This document shows positions 8,848 to 17,907 of a stretch of 64,000 nucleotides of DNA, in pieces (the first letter of the stretch is position 1; every line of letters begins with the position of its first letter). Below the pieces are notes generated by a model, which worked only from the letters and a program-made list of their open reading frames with translations, made no database searches and had not been told where the DNA came from. The stretch spans positions 901,517 through 965,516 of the forward strand of contig CP097969.1 of the NCBI GenBank assembly GCA_023703575.1. The letters run 5' to 3'. Source of the DNA: SAR86 cluster bacterium (lineage in GTDB: Bacteria; Pseudomonadota; Gammaproteobacteria; Magnimaribacterales; Magnimaribacteraceae). The position numbers and the translations under genes are program-made.

Positions 8848-8851
8848 TCAT

Positions 8852-9850
8852 ATGGAATCCAGAACACTTCAGTGTGAGTTCTTAAGTGATGATATGTCTG
8901 GAGTTAAATTAGTTCAGAGAGTCATTCCGGAAGCAGGACCAAGAGAAGTCCTAATAAGAGTTAAAGCTAGTTCGGTTAATTTTCCCGATTACCTAATGAC
9001 TCAAGGAAAATATCAACACAAACCAGAACTCCCTTTTGGTCTAGGCATGGAAGGTTCAGGAATAATAGAAAAAATAGGATCAAGTGTTGAGGGTTATGCA
9101 ATTTCAGATGAAGTAACCTTTGGAGCTCTTGGTCAGGGAGCTTTTTCAGATTATGTTCTTGTTGATGAGAGAGCCATAAACCCTAAACCAAATAACTTAA
9201 CCTTTGAACAAGCCGCTGCATTTCACACTGCCTATCTAACTGCATATGTTTCTCTTGTCAGAAGAGGAAATCTTACTAAAGGAGAGGCACTTTTGGTCCA
9301 TGGCTCTACAGGCGGAGTTGGCATGGCTGCAGTCCAGTTAGGAAAATATCTTGGAGCAACGGTTATAGCAACAGGGACCTCAGAAGAAAAATTAGAATTT
9401 ACAAAAAAATGGGGAGCAGACCATACCCTCCTAACACATAAAGATAATATTGTAGATTTTCGCGATGAGGTGAAAGACATTACTAATGGTAAAGGTGCAG
9501 ATGTTATCTATGACCCAGTTGGTGGTGATGTGTTTGATCACTCAATACGCTGCATAAATTGGGGTGGAAGACTTTTAGTTGTTGGATTTGCAAGTGGACG
9601 TATACCTAACCTTCCTATAAATATGGCTTTGATTAAAGGCTTTTCAGTTATTGGAGTTCGAGCTGGTGAATATGGTCGTAAAGATCCCAAAGCAGGAATA
9701 GAGAATAATAATGCTATCAGAAAAATTTGTGAGGAAGGTCATTTTTCTCCTTATATATGCAAAGAATTTGATCTTAAAGAAGCAAAAGATGCTATTAAAT
9801 TTTTATCTGAAAGGAAACTCGTAGGCAAAGTAATAATCAAGACAAACTAG
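8852..9850 (+). CDS. NADPH:quinone oxidoreductase (zinc-free medium-chain dehydrogenase/reductase)
   Basis: 332 residues. The N-terminal GroES-like domain has the NFPDYLMTQGKY pattern of quinone oxidoreductases and LGMEGSG. The Rossmann domain has LVHGSTGGVGMAAVQLGKYLGA. The structural zinc cysteines of alcohol dehydrogenases are absent, as expected for this subfamily. It should reduce quinones or enones with NADPH. The ATG at 8852 is 4 bases after the upstream stop; longer in-frame starts would overlap the glutathione transferase and lack family similarity. It ends directly against a convergent gene. Confidence 0.92.
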   Translation: MESRTLQCEFLSDDMSGVKLVQRVIPEAGPREVLIRVKASSVNFPDYLMTQGKYQHKPELPFGLGMEGSGIIEKIGSSVEGYAISDEVTFGALGQGAFSDYVLVDERAINPKPNNLTFEQAAAFHTAYLTAYVSLVRRGNLTKGEALLVHGSTGGVGMAAVQLGKYLGATVIATGTSEEKLEFTKKWGADHTLLTHKDNIVDFRDEVKDITNGKGADVIYDPVGGDVFDHSIRCINWGGRLLVVGFASGRIPNLPINMALIKGFSVIGVRAGEYGRKDPKAGIENNNAIRKICEEGHFSPYICKEFDLKEAKDAIKFLSERKLVGKVIIKTN

Positions 9851-10393
9851 TTATCTTCTAGTTGAATTAGCAATTTCCGTAAAATCTAAATTCGGGTACT
9901 CAAAAGAATAAGTTTGAGATAAATAATCGCCTACTTCCTTTCGCCAATCGAAGTGCAATCCCAATTCAACAATCGGTGGTGCAATTATGAACTTTACCTT
10001 ATAAATATCTTCTCTTTTCCCCGGAAGTTTTATATTTAGAGCATAATGCAAATTATCCGACATATTTAAGTGAGGAAGTAGCTTTATAGATTTCTTTTCA
10101 GAAGTAATCTGATTTGTAATTTCTGCTGAAATATCAAGATAAGCTACAAATCCACCTAGAGGCGCTCCTGGAGGTGCAGATTCATTCCAATTTGCCAAAA
10201 CTTCTATATGAATATCAGAGTCTTCCTCGTTACCAAATTTTGCAGATGGATATACTTCATCTTTTATAGCGGCCTCGAAAACAAGAGTTATACCAGGAGA
10301 TATTTCCTCTTTAGAAATTATCATTTCTGGTAGATCAGCAATTATATTCTTAGATATAAGGAAGGTGAGGGCCAAAAAAAGAAATTTTTTCAT
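9851..10393 (-). CDS. P19/Tp34-family periplasmic metal-binding protein
   Basis: 180 residues with a signal peptide ending near residue 19 (NIIA-DLP). The mature protein follows the Tp34/P19 iron-transport family: EISPGITLVFEAAIKDEVYP, a HIEVLANW strand, GGFVAYLDISAEI, LPHLNMSDNLHYALNIKLPG with the conserved His before the Tyr, then FIIAPP and LGLHFD. Known P19 proteins bind copper or iron in the periplasm and support ferrous iron uptake, usually beside an Ftr1-type permease. None is seen here. The first histidine-rich strand seems less complete than in Campylobacter P19. It lies last in a minus-strand run behind the malonate transporter genes. The family call is by eye. Confidence 0.68.
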   Translation of the reverse strand: MKKFLFLALTFLISKNIIADLPEMIISKEEISPGITLVFEAAIKDEVYPSAKFGNEEDSDIHIEVLANWNESAPPGAPLGGFVAYLDISAEITNQITSEKKSIKLLPHLNMSDNLHYALNIKLPGKREDIYKVKFIIAPPIVELGLHFDWRKEVGDYLSQTYSFEYPNLDFTEIANSTRR

Positions 10394-10414
10394 GATTTCA
10401 ATAAAAGAATTTTA

Positions 10415-10633
10415 CTAATATTTGTAAGGTCTTGAAATTTCAAGAATCGGTGGCTTTTGATCTTTTCCAACCCATAGAAAATGATGAGAGACCATGGCAG
10501 GCTCTACATACTTAGGTTTACTTAAGACTTCTAGATCATTTTCTTTGCAATAAGCGTCAATCTCTTCTTCGTGATAACTTACGAGATAGACTTTCTCATT
10601 ATCTTTATCTTTAGTAACACAATAACTAAACAT
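10415..10633 (-). CDS. Small unknown protein
   Basis: 72 residues, not recognised. It has no signal peptide or membrane segment. The sequence mixes charged and aromatic residues, with two N-terminal cysteines (SYCVTKDKD and DAYCKEN) and a C-terminal LEISRPYKY. It is 9 bp after one small secreted gene and 21 bp before the P19-like gene, so it is probably cotranscribed with both. It was kept as a gene because spacing and strand fit the run and no other frame covers this interval. Confidence 0.55.
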   Translation of the reverse strand: MFSYCVTKDKDNEKVYLVSYHEEEIDAYCKENDLEVLSKPKYVEPAMVSHHFLWVGKDQKPPILEISRPYKY

Positions 10634-10642
10634 ACTATTATT

Positions 10643-10981
10643 TTATAACTTTACGCATAATATTGGCTCTACTAATTCCATATATTTTGCGTATTCAATT
10701 TCAAGCGTTGTTTTGTTAATTCTTAAAACAACTATCAAATCTGTTTGAGATGTGTCTGTAAACTGACCTACTTCAAAATATTCTTCTTGAATTGAAAGGT
10801 CCATTGTCAATTGTCCCTTCTTTAATATTTGAACTGCTTTTTTTGTCTCTGTTCCCAGCAACAAACTAAAAGTATTAATTCTTTCACTATTTTGACTTTG
10901 AGTTTTACATTCTAAATTTATCATCTCCGACCTTAAGGAAGATGAAATCAAGATTATCAAAATTAAACTTAAGTACTTCAT
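10643..10981 (-). CDS. Unknown small secreted protein
   Basis: 112 residues, not recognised. The N-terminus is a likely signal peptide (MKYLSLILIILISSSLRSEM). One cysteine follows near residue 25 (LECK) and another near the C-terminus (LCVKL), so a disulfide is possible. The ATG overlaps the upstream lipoprotein stop by one base (TAATG), which implies translational coupling. It lies in the minus-strand run that begins with the malonate transporter genes. Confidence 0.65.
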   Translation of the reverse strand: MKYLSLILIILISSSLRSEMINLECKTQSQNSERINTFSLLLGTETKKAVQILKKGQLTMDLSIQEEYFEVGQFTDTSQTDLIVVLRINKTTLEIEYAKYMELVEPILCVKL

Positions 10982-11301
10982 TATTTATAGGTACAAAACT
11001 CCCTTCTAGGACATTTTCCTAATTTTGATCTCATCTCTTCTTCATTTATTTTGTCTAAACTCTTCTCTGCACCTGCATAATTCTCATAGTTATCGCATTG
11101 TAGCTGCCTTCTTTGCTTCTCTTGGAAAATCTGTTTTTGTACAGAAAGTTTTTCATTTAATTCTAGTGAAGAATATTCAATATCAGTATCTGGAAAACAA
11201 AGAAATAAATTATCAGCACTTTCTATAGATGAAATATTTGTTCGTAATAAAGAACAAGAGGCTAAAAAAGCAAAAATGATTATTAGAGCTATTTTCTGCA
11301 T
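10981..11301 (-). CDS. Unknown small lipoprotein
   Basis: 106 residues, not recognised. The N-terminus has a hydrophobic stretch followed by lipobox FLASCSLL, so it is a predicted lipoprotein with the acylated Cys near residue 16. The mature part is charged, helical and glutamine/glutamate rich, and has four further cysteines, two of them in KCPRREFC near the end. It starts 1 bp after the madM-like stop and overlaps the next gene by one base, so it is firmly part of the transcription unit. A cysteine-rich tail on a small lipoprotein is notable, but no function is implied. Confidence 0.7.
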   Translation of the reverse strand: MQKIALIIIFAFLASCSLLRTNISSIESADNLFLCFPDTDIEYSSLELNEKLSVQKQIFQEKQRRQLQCDNYENYAGAEKSLDKINEEEMRSKLGKCPRREFCTYK

Positions 11302-11302
11302 T

Positions 11303-12061
11303 TCAATAAAGTGCGCTTATTAAGAAAAATAAAACTGAAGGCACAAGTAAACAACCAACTGCAGTGTAAAAAGTAGCGGTCATAGCTCCATAAGGAACTA
11401 GTTTAGGATCAACTGCAGCCAAACCAGCGGCCACACCGCTATTTGTTCCCATTAATCCTCCGAAAACCATTGCTGATTTTGGATTATTAAGACCGATGCG
11501 TCCTGCAACTAAAGGGGTAATAGTCATCACCAAAATTGATTTAACTAAACCAGCAGCAATACTTAGTGCAATTACTTCGCTCTCAGCTCCAATTGCAGAA
11601 CCAGTAATTGGTCCTACTACAAATGTCACAGTACCTGCTCCTATGGTTGTAATGCTTCTTGGATCATCATATCCAAAAGAAATCGCTACAAGCGCTCCAA
11701 AACTAAAAGATAATACTACTCCAAATAATAAAGAAAATACTCCTGCTTTGCCGGAAGATCTCAAGTCATTGAAGTTAGCTCCATAAGCTGTGGCAACGAT
11801 AGCAAAATCACGCAACATGGAGCCACCAAGAATACCTACCCCTGACAGTATTGCAAAATCTGCAACTCCTTTTTGACCATCTGTAAATAATCCTGCTGAA
11901 TAAGCAAAGATCAAGCCGAGGATAATTGCAATTGCGGATCCGTGGAATCGACCACCAGTGAAATGATTGGAGAAAAAATAAGATAAATAGACAATCAATC
12001 CTACAAAGACAAAGGCAGTAATAAGATTGTTACTTATAAGAACTTCGTTGAGTATCTCCAT
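11303..12061 (-). CDS. madM: Malonate transporter subunit MadM
   Basis: 252 residues and very hydrophobic, with several glycine-rich membrane helices. The pattern matches MadM of the MadL-MadM malonate carrier: NHFTGGRFHGSAIAIILGL, VGILGGSMLRDFAIVATAYG, GAGTVTFVVGPITGSAIGAES, and GGLMGTNSGVAAGLAAVDP. MadM is the larger subunit of the two-component, sodium-coupled malonate importer known from Malonomonas. The start codon directly abuts the madL stop. No malonate decarboxylase genes adjoin it, but a MatB-like malonyl-CoA synthetase is encoded 13 kb away in this window. Confidence 0.88.
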   Translation of the reverse strand: MEILNEVLISNNLITAFVFVGLIVYLSYFFSNHFTGGRFHGSAIAIILGLIFAYSAGLFTDGQKGVADFAILSGVGILGGSMLRDFAIVATAYGANFNDLRSSGKAGVFSLLFGVVLSFSFGALVAISFGYDDPRSITTIGAGTVTFVVGPITGSAIGAESEVIALSIAAGLVKSILVMTITPLVAGRIGLNNPKSAMVFGGLMGTNSGVAAGLAAVDPKLVPYGAMTATFYTAVGCLLVPSVLFFLISALY

Positions 12062-12418
12062 CTACTTTCTCTTAAAGTTAGAAATTATTGGAACGAAAAT
12101 AAAAGAAACTGCGACAACTAATAGACCTGCCATTAGAGCCATAAATCCACCATCAATTGCACCAACTACATTTTGTTTTGCTGCCATTGCAACTACTATC
12201 GGAATATAAATCATACTCCAAAAAGTAATTCCTTTTTCAGATACGTTTCCTATCTCGAATCTTCCTTTGAAGAAACTTGTAGCGCACATTAAAAGAAACA
12301 TTGCTATCCCAATGCCACCAACATTAGCGTCGATACCGAATAAAGATCCAAGTAACTCGCCTGCAAATAAACCAAGTAATGTACAGACACCAAGTAAAGC
12401 TATTCCGTAAATAACCAT
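12062..12418 (-). CDS. madL: Malonate transporter subunit MadL
   Basis: 118 residues with four predicted membrane helices. It has the MadL pattern: MVIYGIALLGVCTLLG at the start, DANVGGIGIAMFLLM in the middle and a lysine/arginine tail. MadL works with MadM to import malonate across the inner membrane. It lies between the TauE/SafE-like permease gene (4-bp gap) and madM (no gap), so the three are almost certainly cotranscribed. Identification rests on both the sequence pattern and the fixed madL-madM order. Confidence 0.88.
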   Translation of the reverse strand: MVIYGIALLGVCTLLGLFAGELLGSLFGIDANVGGIGIAMFLLMCATSFFKGRFEIGNVSEKGITFWSMIYIPIVVAMAAKQNVVGAIDGGFMALMAGLLVVAVSFIFVPIISNFKRK

Positions 12419-12422
12419 ATTT

Positions 12423-13172
12423 TTATAAATAATTAAGTATGAGTAGAGAAATGCTTAAAGAAATTCCTACTAAGATAATAAATATTCTCAATAATTGATT
12501 CGGTAATATTTCAGTGAGTTTTGCTCCCATAAACCCTCCTAAAATTGAGAAAAACATCATATAAAAAACAAATGACCAAACTATAAAATTATTTAAAAAA
12601 AATACACTTACAGAAACGAGAGTTATAAATAATGATAATAAAGACTTTATCGCTGAGAGCTGTTTTAAAGAAAAGTCTTTATCTATTGAAAGAACAGATA
12701 ACAACGCCAAACCAAGTCCTCCATTGAAATATCCACCATAGGTACTTACAAAAGACAGGCCAATTTTTTGATATACGCCTCTAGGGCTTTGAGATTTCTC
12801 TCGCACATTTTGTGGATTAATTATAAATAATAGAGTTGCCATAAAAATTAAAAAAGGCAAGGCCTTTGTAAAAAATTCATCGGATGTATTTATTAAAAAG
12901 AAAGCCCCGCAGACTGAAAAAATTGTTACTAAAAATATCAAAGGCATTATTTTATTCAGGCTGATGGTTGCAAAAGTTTTCTTGAACCCTGCCACAGATC
13001 CAAAATACCCCGGCAATATCGCTGCTGCACTGGTGGTATTGGCTAAGACGGGAGATATACCAACATACAGTAGTGCTGGAAGTGTTATGAAGCTGCCTCC
13101 GCCAGCCAGAGAATTTAGACCTCCTGCAAAAAATGCAGCTAAACAGACTAAAAATAAACTTGATAGTTCCAC
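12423..13172 (-). CDS. TauE/SafE family (UPF0721) membrane permease
   Basis: 249 residues with about eight membrane helices. The N-terminal repeat shows AFFAGGLNSLAGGGSFITLP and ANTTSAAAILPG, the TauE/SafE signature; the second half has STYGGYFNGGLGLALL. Family members are proposed to export sulfite, sulfoacetate or other organic anions. The start is GTG at 13172, since no in-frame ATG fits; AAAGG lies upstream. It is 8 bp after DUF1330 and 4 bp before madL, so here it may move malonate, a related carboxylate or a sulfonate. The transported compound is unknown. Confidence 0.85.
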   Translation of the reverse strand: MELSSLFLVCLAAFFAGGLNSLAGGGSFITLPALLYVGISPVLANTTSAAAILPGYFGSVAGFKKTFATISLNKIMPLIFLVTIFSVCGAFFLINTSDEFFTKALPFLIFMATLLFIINPQNVREKSQSPRGVYQKIGLSFVSTYGGYFNGGLGLALLSVLSIDKDFSLKQLSAIKSLLSLFITLVSVSVFFLNNFIVWSFVFYMMFFSILGGFMGAKLTEILPNQLLRIFIILVGISLSISLLILNYL

Positions 13173-13180
13173 ATCAACCT

Positions 13181-13465
13181 TTAGAGACCTTCAACAATAA
13201 CTAAGTGTCTCTCGGAGGAAATTGAAGAATACTTTAGTGCCCTTTTATATTCCTCTGAATTATATGCATCTTTCGCACTTTGAAGAGAATCAAATTCTAC
13301 AACTACTGTTCTATCATACGAAGATCCTTCGTATTTTACTTGCTCCCCACCTCTAGCTAAAAATTTACCTCCATATTTTTGTATAGCTGGTCCTGCAAGT
13401 TTTATGTATTCCCCGTAAGTTTCGCTGTCTGTAACGTGACATAATGTTATCCAGTATCCTTTCAT
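13181..13465 (-). CDS. DUF1330 family small protein
   Basis: 94 residues with the DUF1330 pattern: GYWITLCHVTDSETYGEYIKL, then KYGGKFLARGG, then VVVEFDSLQSAKDAYNSEEY. The fold is a dimeric ferredoxin-like alpha/beta barrel. No enzymatic role has been firmly assigned to the family. It lies 50 bp after malate synthase and 8 bp before the TauE-like gene, so it may belong to the same unit. It is cytoplasmic, with no signal peptide. Confidence 0.85.
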   Translation of the reverse strand: MKGYWITLCHVTDSETYGEYIKLAGPAIQKYGGKFLARGGEQVKYEGSSYDRTVVVEFDSLQSAKDAYNSEEYKRALKYSSISSERHLVIVEGL

Positions 13466-13515
13466 AGTTGACTCTTAGTCTAAAGAACAGGCCTTAAAGG
13501 TCAAATTTAGAGTTA

Positions 13516-15681
13516 TTATGATTTAACTTGTAATCTTTTGGAGTGAAGAATTGGCTCTGTATAGCCACTCGGTTGAGTTCGTCCTTTCACAGCTAAATCT
13601 AGTGCAGCAGAAAAAGATATCCCATTAAAGTTAGGGCCCATTGCAATATATTCAGGGTCCCCAGCGTTTTGCTGATCAACTACAAGTGCCATTTTTTTCA
13701 TCGTCTCTTCAACTTGGTTTTCTGTAATAAGATTGTGATGTATCCAATTTGCTATATGTTGACTCGAAATTCTGCACGTGGCTCTATCTTCCATCAAACC
13801 AACATTATTTATATCAGGGACCTTGGAGCAACCTACCCCTAAATCTACCCACCTGACAACATAACCAAGTATGCCTTGGCAATTATTATCAAGTTCAGTT
13901 TGTATCACTTCAGGTGTTAAGCTTTCAGGATTTTCCAGCAATGGAATAGAAAGAATATCTTTTAAATCAGCCCTTGGTCTGGATGCTAATTCCTCTTGAC
14001 GTTCTGAAACGGAAACTTTGTGATAATGAATAGCATGCAAAGTTGCGGCAGTGGGAGATGGAACCCACGCACAATTTGCACCAGCTTCAGGATGCGTAGA
14101 TTTATTTTCATACATTCCTAACATCTCATCAGGCATTGCCCACATTCCTTTACCTATTTGCGCCTTACCTTTGAACCCAGTCTCAAGACCAATATCAACA
14201 TTCCAATCCTCATAAGCAGCAATCCAAGATTGCTGCTTCATCTCTGCTTTTGGTACTACAGGCCCAGCTTCCATGCTGGTATGAATTTCGTCACCCGTTC
14301 TGTCTAAGAAACCTGTATTTATAAATATAACTCTGTCACTTGCCACTCTGATGCATTCTTTAAGGTTAACAGTGGTTCGTCTTTCCTCGTCCATAATGCC
14401 AATTTTTACGGTTAGAGGATCTAAGCCCAATTCCTGTTCTACTTTTGCAAACAAATCACACGTAAACTTAACTTCTTCAGGTCCGTGCATTTTTGGTTTT
14501 ACTATATAAATACTTCCAGTTCTTGAATTTGATTGTTTTCCTTCCTTTAAAAGATCATGCTTGCCTATACAGATAGTAAACATGGCATCCATAATTCCTT
14601 CGGGGACCTCATTATTGTTTCCATCGAGGATTGCAGGATTTGTCATTAAATGACCGACATTTCTCACCAAAAGAACACTTCTTCCGGGAAGAGTAATTTC
14701 TTGACCATTTTTGTCTGAATAATTTCTATCCTCATTCAGAGTCCTTGTCATCTCTTCTCCGCCCTTAAAAAATGTTTCTTTGAGATCTCCTTTCATTAAA
14801 CCCAACCAGTTCCGATAACCTAAGGATTTATCTTCCGCATCTACAGCCGCAACAGAATCTTCAAGATCTTGTATGGCAGTTACAGCCGATTCAACACAAA
14901 TATCCTTTATGTTTGCAGGATCATCTTTGCCTATAGAGTCTTCAGAGTCGATTTCAATTTCTATGTGTAAGTTATTGTTTTTAAATAAAATACTACTAGG
15001 ATTATCAGAGTCTCCTGTAAAACCTATAAACTGAGATTCATCCTTTAATTCAGTAAAAGATTGATCGCTGGTACTTATCTCAAGACTTCCCTTATTTATC
15101 TTAAAGCCTGTTACATCAGCGTATTTTCCTGAAGATAATGGTACAGACTCATCTAAGAAATTTTTTGAAAATTCTATGACTTTATTTCCTCTAACAGGAT
15201 TATAAGGTCCTGATTTTTCAGCACCTTCCTCTTCCGAAATCATATCTGTTCCATAAAGAGCATCATAGAGACTACCCCATCTTGCATTAGTAGCATTTAA
15301 AGAAAACCTTGCATTCATAATAGGTACGACTAATTGAGCACCAGCAACGAGTGCGATTTCTTCATCTACATTTTGAGTGGTTATTTCAAAATCATCTCCT
15401 TCTTCCAATAAATAACCTATTTCTTTTAGGAAATTTACATATTCATCATGATTATGTGGAGAGCCTTTTTTTGAAATGTGCCAATTATCGATTGTTTTTT
15501 GAATCTCAGTCCTTTTTGCTAAGAGTTCCTTATTGCGAGGACCAAACTCATCAAGAACTCGCTCAAAAGATCCCCAAAAAGCATCGGGGTTAATATCCAA
15601 ACCTGGAAGAAGTTCGTCTGTTAAAAAATTATCAAGTTCTTGTGATACCTTCAGACTACCATGTGTAATTCTTTTTGACAT
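13516..15681 (-). CDS. glcB: Malate synthase G
   Basis: 721 residues, the full length of the G isoform. It joins glyoxylate and acetyl-CoA to give malate. Recognisable blocks are the N-terminal [52 protein letters not shown], the [18 protein letters not shown] strand, the active-site stretch [13 protein letters not shown] and the C-terminal [20 protein letters not shown] precedes the ATG. No isocitrate lyase is encoded in the window, so glyoxylate may come from glycolate, purines or another source. It is the first gene of a minus-strand run leading to DUF1330, TauE/SafE and MadLM, and is divergent from the FadB-like gene. Confidence 0.96.
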   Translation of the reverse strand: MSKRITHGSLKVSQELDNFLTDELLPGLDINPDAFWGSFERVLDEFGPRNKELLAKRTEIQKTIDNWHISKKGSPHNHDEYVNFLKEIGYLLEEGDDFEITTQNVDEEIALVAGAQLVVPIMNARFSLNATNARWGSLYDALYGTDMISEEEGAEKSGPYNPVRGNKVIEFSKNFLDESVPLSSGKYADVTGFKINKGSLEISTSDQSFTELKDESQFIGFTGDSDNPSSILFKNNNLHIEIEIDSEDSIGKDDPANIKDICVESAVTAIQDLEDSVAAVDAEDKSLGYRNWLGLMKGDLKETFFKGGEEMTRTLNEDRNYSDKNGQEITLPGRSVLLVRNVGHLMTNPAILDGNNNEVPEGIMDAMFTICIGKHDLLKEGKQSNSRTGSIYIVKPKMHGPEEVKFTCDLFAKVEQELGLDPLTVKIGIMDEERRTTVNLKECIRVASDRVIFINTGFLDRTGDEIHTSMEAGPVVPKAEMKQQSWIAAYEDWNVDIGLETGFKGKAQIGKGMWAMPDEMLGMYENKSTHPEAGANCAWVPSPTAATLHAIHYHKVSVSERQEELASRPRADLKDILSIPLLENPESLTPEVIQTELDNNCQGILGYVVRWVDLGVGCSKVPDINNVGLMEDRATCRISSQHIANWIHHNLITENQVEETMKKMALVVDQQNAGDPEYIAMGPNFNGISFSAALDLAVKGRTQPSGYTEPILHSKRLQVKS

Positions 15682-15825
15682 TTATTTCCTTATCTATCGT
15701 ACTTATGTATCTATGAAAGTACGAGGAATATTACAGTGATAAAGGGCATATATAAATAATATTTTTTTTAATGATATTTTGCGATAGCATAGCGAATCAA
15801 TTCAAAAGATTAAGGGGAACTAAAT

Positions 15826-17898
15826 ATGCCAACTATAAATGAAGTGACTACTTTAGAAGTTAAAGATGAAGTAGCAGTTTTAACTTTGAACTCACCTCCA
15901 GTAAATGCCTTATCGGCAAATGTAAGAGAAGGCTTGAATAATGGTATAAGCGATGCTCTAAAAGATGACTCCGTAAAATCAATTGTCATTATATGCGATG
16001 GAAGAACTTTCATAGCTGGAGCGGATATTACTGAGTTTGGTCAAGCCCCTAAAGGGCCTTCACTTTATGAAGTTCAAGATATGATAGAAAACTCAACTAA
16101 ACCTGTAATAGCTGCCATACATGGAACTGCCTTGGGTGGCGGCTTAGAAGTTGCTCTTACTTGTCATTACAGAATAGCTGTTCCTTCAGCAAAATGCGGT
16201 CTTCCAGAAGTTAATCTAGGTTTACTTCCAGGCGCAGGGGGCACACAAAGACTACCTAGAATTGTAGGTGCCCAAAAAGCTCTTGTAATGATGACTAGTG
16301 GAGAGCATGTCCCTGCCAATGAATGTCTCGATATGGGCTTAGTTGATGAACTTGCCAATGAAGCACAGTTAGAAAATGATGCTATTTCTTTTGCTAATAA
16401 GATAGTTTCTGAAGGTAGACCATTAGTGAAGGTTAGAGATGCAGATGAAAAAATTAAATTAGATAAGGGAAATGATGAACTTTTTTCTGAATTTAGAAAA
16501 TCAATTTTAAGAAAAACTAGAGGATTTTTAGCTCCTGAATACAACATCCAATGTGTAGAGGCTGCAGTTAATCTTCCCTTCGAAGAAGGCATTAAAGTTG
16601 AACAAGATTTATTCATGAAACTCATGACAGGTTCTCAATCTGCAGCTCAGAGATATATATTCTTTGCTCAAAGGCAAGTTACAAAAATTCCTGATATTGA
16701 AAAAGAGACTCCTTTAAAAGAAATCAATTCAGTAGGTGTGATAGGCGCAGGAACTATGGGTGGTGGCATCTCAATGAATTTTGCCAATGTTGGTATCCCA
16801 GTAACAATTATCGAGCAGAGTCAGGAAAGATTAGATAAAGGCTTAGGCATTATCAGAAAAAATTATGAGAACACAGCTGCAAAAGGTCGCATCTCGAATG
16901 AACAAGTCGAAGAAAGAATGGCTCTCATAAATGGTCAAACTTCTCTAGATGCTCTTGATTCGCAAGATCTTATTATTGAAGCTGTATTTGAAAATATGGA
17001 TCTAAAAAAAGACATATTCAAACAATTAGATGGTATATGTAAAGATGGTGCTATCTTGGCTTCAAACACTTCTGCATTAGATGTGAATGAAATTGCTGCC
17101 GAAACTAGTAGACCTGAAGATGTAATAGGGCTTCATTTCTTCAGTCCAGCTAATGTTATGAAACTCTTAGAAATTGTTAGAGGTGATAAAACATCTAAAT
17201 CAGTTGTAGCGAGTTCGCTAGCAATAGCTAAAAAGATTCAAAAGATTGCTGCTGTGGTAGGTGTATGTCCTGGGTTTGTTGGAAATAGGATCCTTGCTCA
17301 AAGACAGAGAGAGGCCAATAAATTGATACTAGAAGGCGCCCTTCCCTGGGATATAGATGATGCTTTATTTGAATTTGGTTTTCCCATGGGTCCTTTTGCT
17401 ATGTCTGATCTGGCTGGTCTAGATATAGGCTGGAATAAAGAAACTTCTAATGGAGAAACTCTAAGAGATGTTTTATGCGAAGCAGGAAGATTAGGCCAAA
17501 AATCAGGAAAGGGTTTTTATGTCTATGACGAAAATAGAAATAAATCACCAGATCCAGAAGTAGAAGCACTAATCAAAAAATTTGGAGAAGATAGACAAAT
17601 CCAAATGAGAGAGGTTTCAAAAGAAGAAATTCTTCAAAGATGTCTGTATCCAATGATCAATGAAGGATTCAAAATCTTAGAAGAGGGCATGGCCATCAGA
17701 GCAAGTGATATAGATATTGTATGGACTAATGGTTACGGATGGCCCGTGTATGAAGGAGGCCCTATGTTTTATGGCAACCTAGTAGGTTACGACAAAGTGC
17801 TTGATTGGTTACAAAAAGCTGAAAAAGAGTTGGGTCCTGAATTTAAACCTTCACCATACCTAGAAAGGGTTGTAGCTGAAAAAATAAATATTCTTTAG
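15826..17898 (+). CDS. Bifunctional enoyl-CoA hydratase / 3-hydroxyacyl-CoA dehydrogenase
   Basis: 690 residues joining two beta-oxidation enzymes. The crotonase domain (about 1-200) has the oxyanion-hole block AGADITEF, HGTALGGGLEVAL and the catalytic glutamate in LPEVNLGLLPGAGG. The NAD-binding domain begins near residue 303 with VGVIGAGTMGGG, and the C-terminal dehydrogenase domains have GLHFFSPANVMKLLEIV and GFVGNRI. The order matches the peroxisomal multifunctional-enzyme type, a little shorter than E. coli FadB. A strong AAGGGGAA site precedes the ATG. An amidase gene follows after 9 bases. The partner thiolase is not in this window. The chain-length preference is unknown. Confidence 0.95.
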   Translation: MPTINEVTTLEVKDEVAVLTLNSPPVNALSANVREGLNNGISDALKDDSVKSIVIICDGRTFIAGADITEFGQAPKGPSLYEVQDMIENSTKPVIAAIHGTALGGGLEVALTCHYRIAVPSAKCGLPEVNLGLLPGAGGTQRLPRIVGAQKALVMMTSGEHVPANECLDMGLVDELANEAQLENDAISFANKIVSEGRPLVKVRDADEKIKLDKGNDELFSEFRKSILRKTRGFLAPEYNIQCVEAAVNLPFEEGIKVEQDLFMKLMTGSQSAAQRYIFFAQRQVTKIPDIEKETPLKEINSVGVIGAGTMGGGISMNFANVGIPVTIIEQSQERLDKGLGIIRKNYENTAAKGRISNEQVEERMALINGQTSLDALDSQDLIIEAVFENMDLKKDIFKQLDGICKDGAILASNTSALDVNEIAAETSRPEDVIGLHFFSPANVMKLLEIVRGDKTSKSVVASSLAIAKKIQKIAAVVGVCPGFVGNRILAQRQREANKLILEGALPWDIDDALFEFGFPMGPFAMSDLAGLDIGWNKETSNGETLRDVLCEAGRLGQKSGKGFYVYDENRNKSPDPEVEALIKKFGEDRQIQMREVSKEEILQRCLYPMINEGFKILEEGMAIRASDIDIVWTNGYGWPVYEGGPMFYGNLVGYDKVLDWLQKAEKELGPEFKPSPYLERVVAEKINIL

Positions 17899-17907
17899 GA
17901 ATTAAAT

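Noticed and set aside
8807-8851. A longer start for the quinone oxidoreductase
   Set aside because: The extra 15 residues overlap the glutathione transferase gene and do not match the family; the ATG at 8852 fits better.
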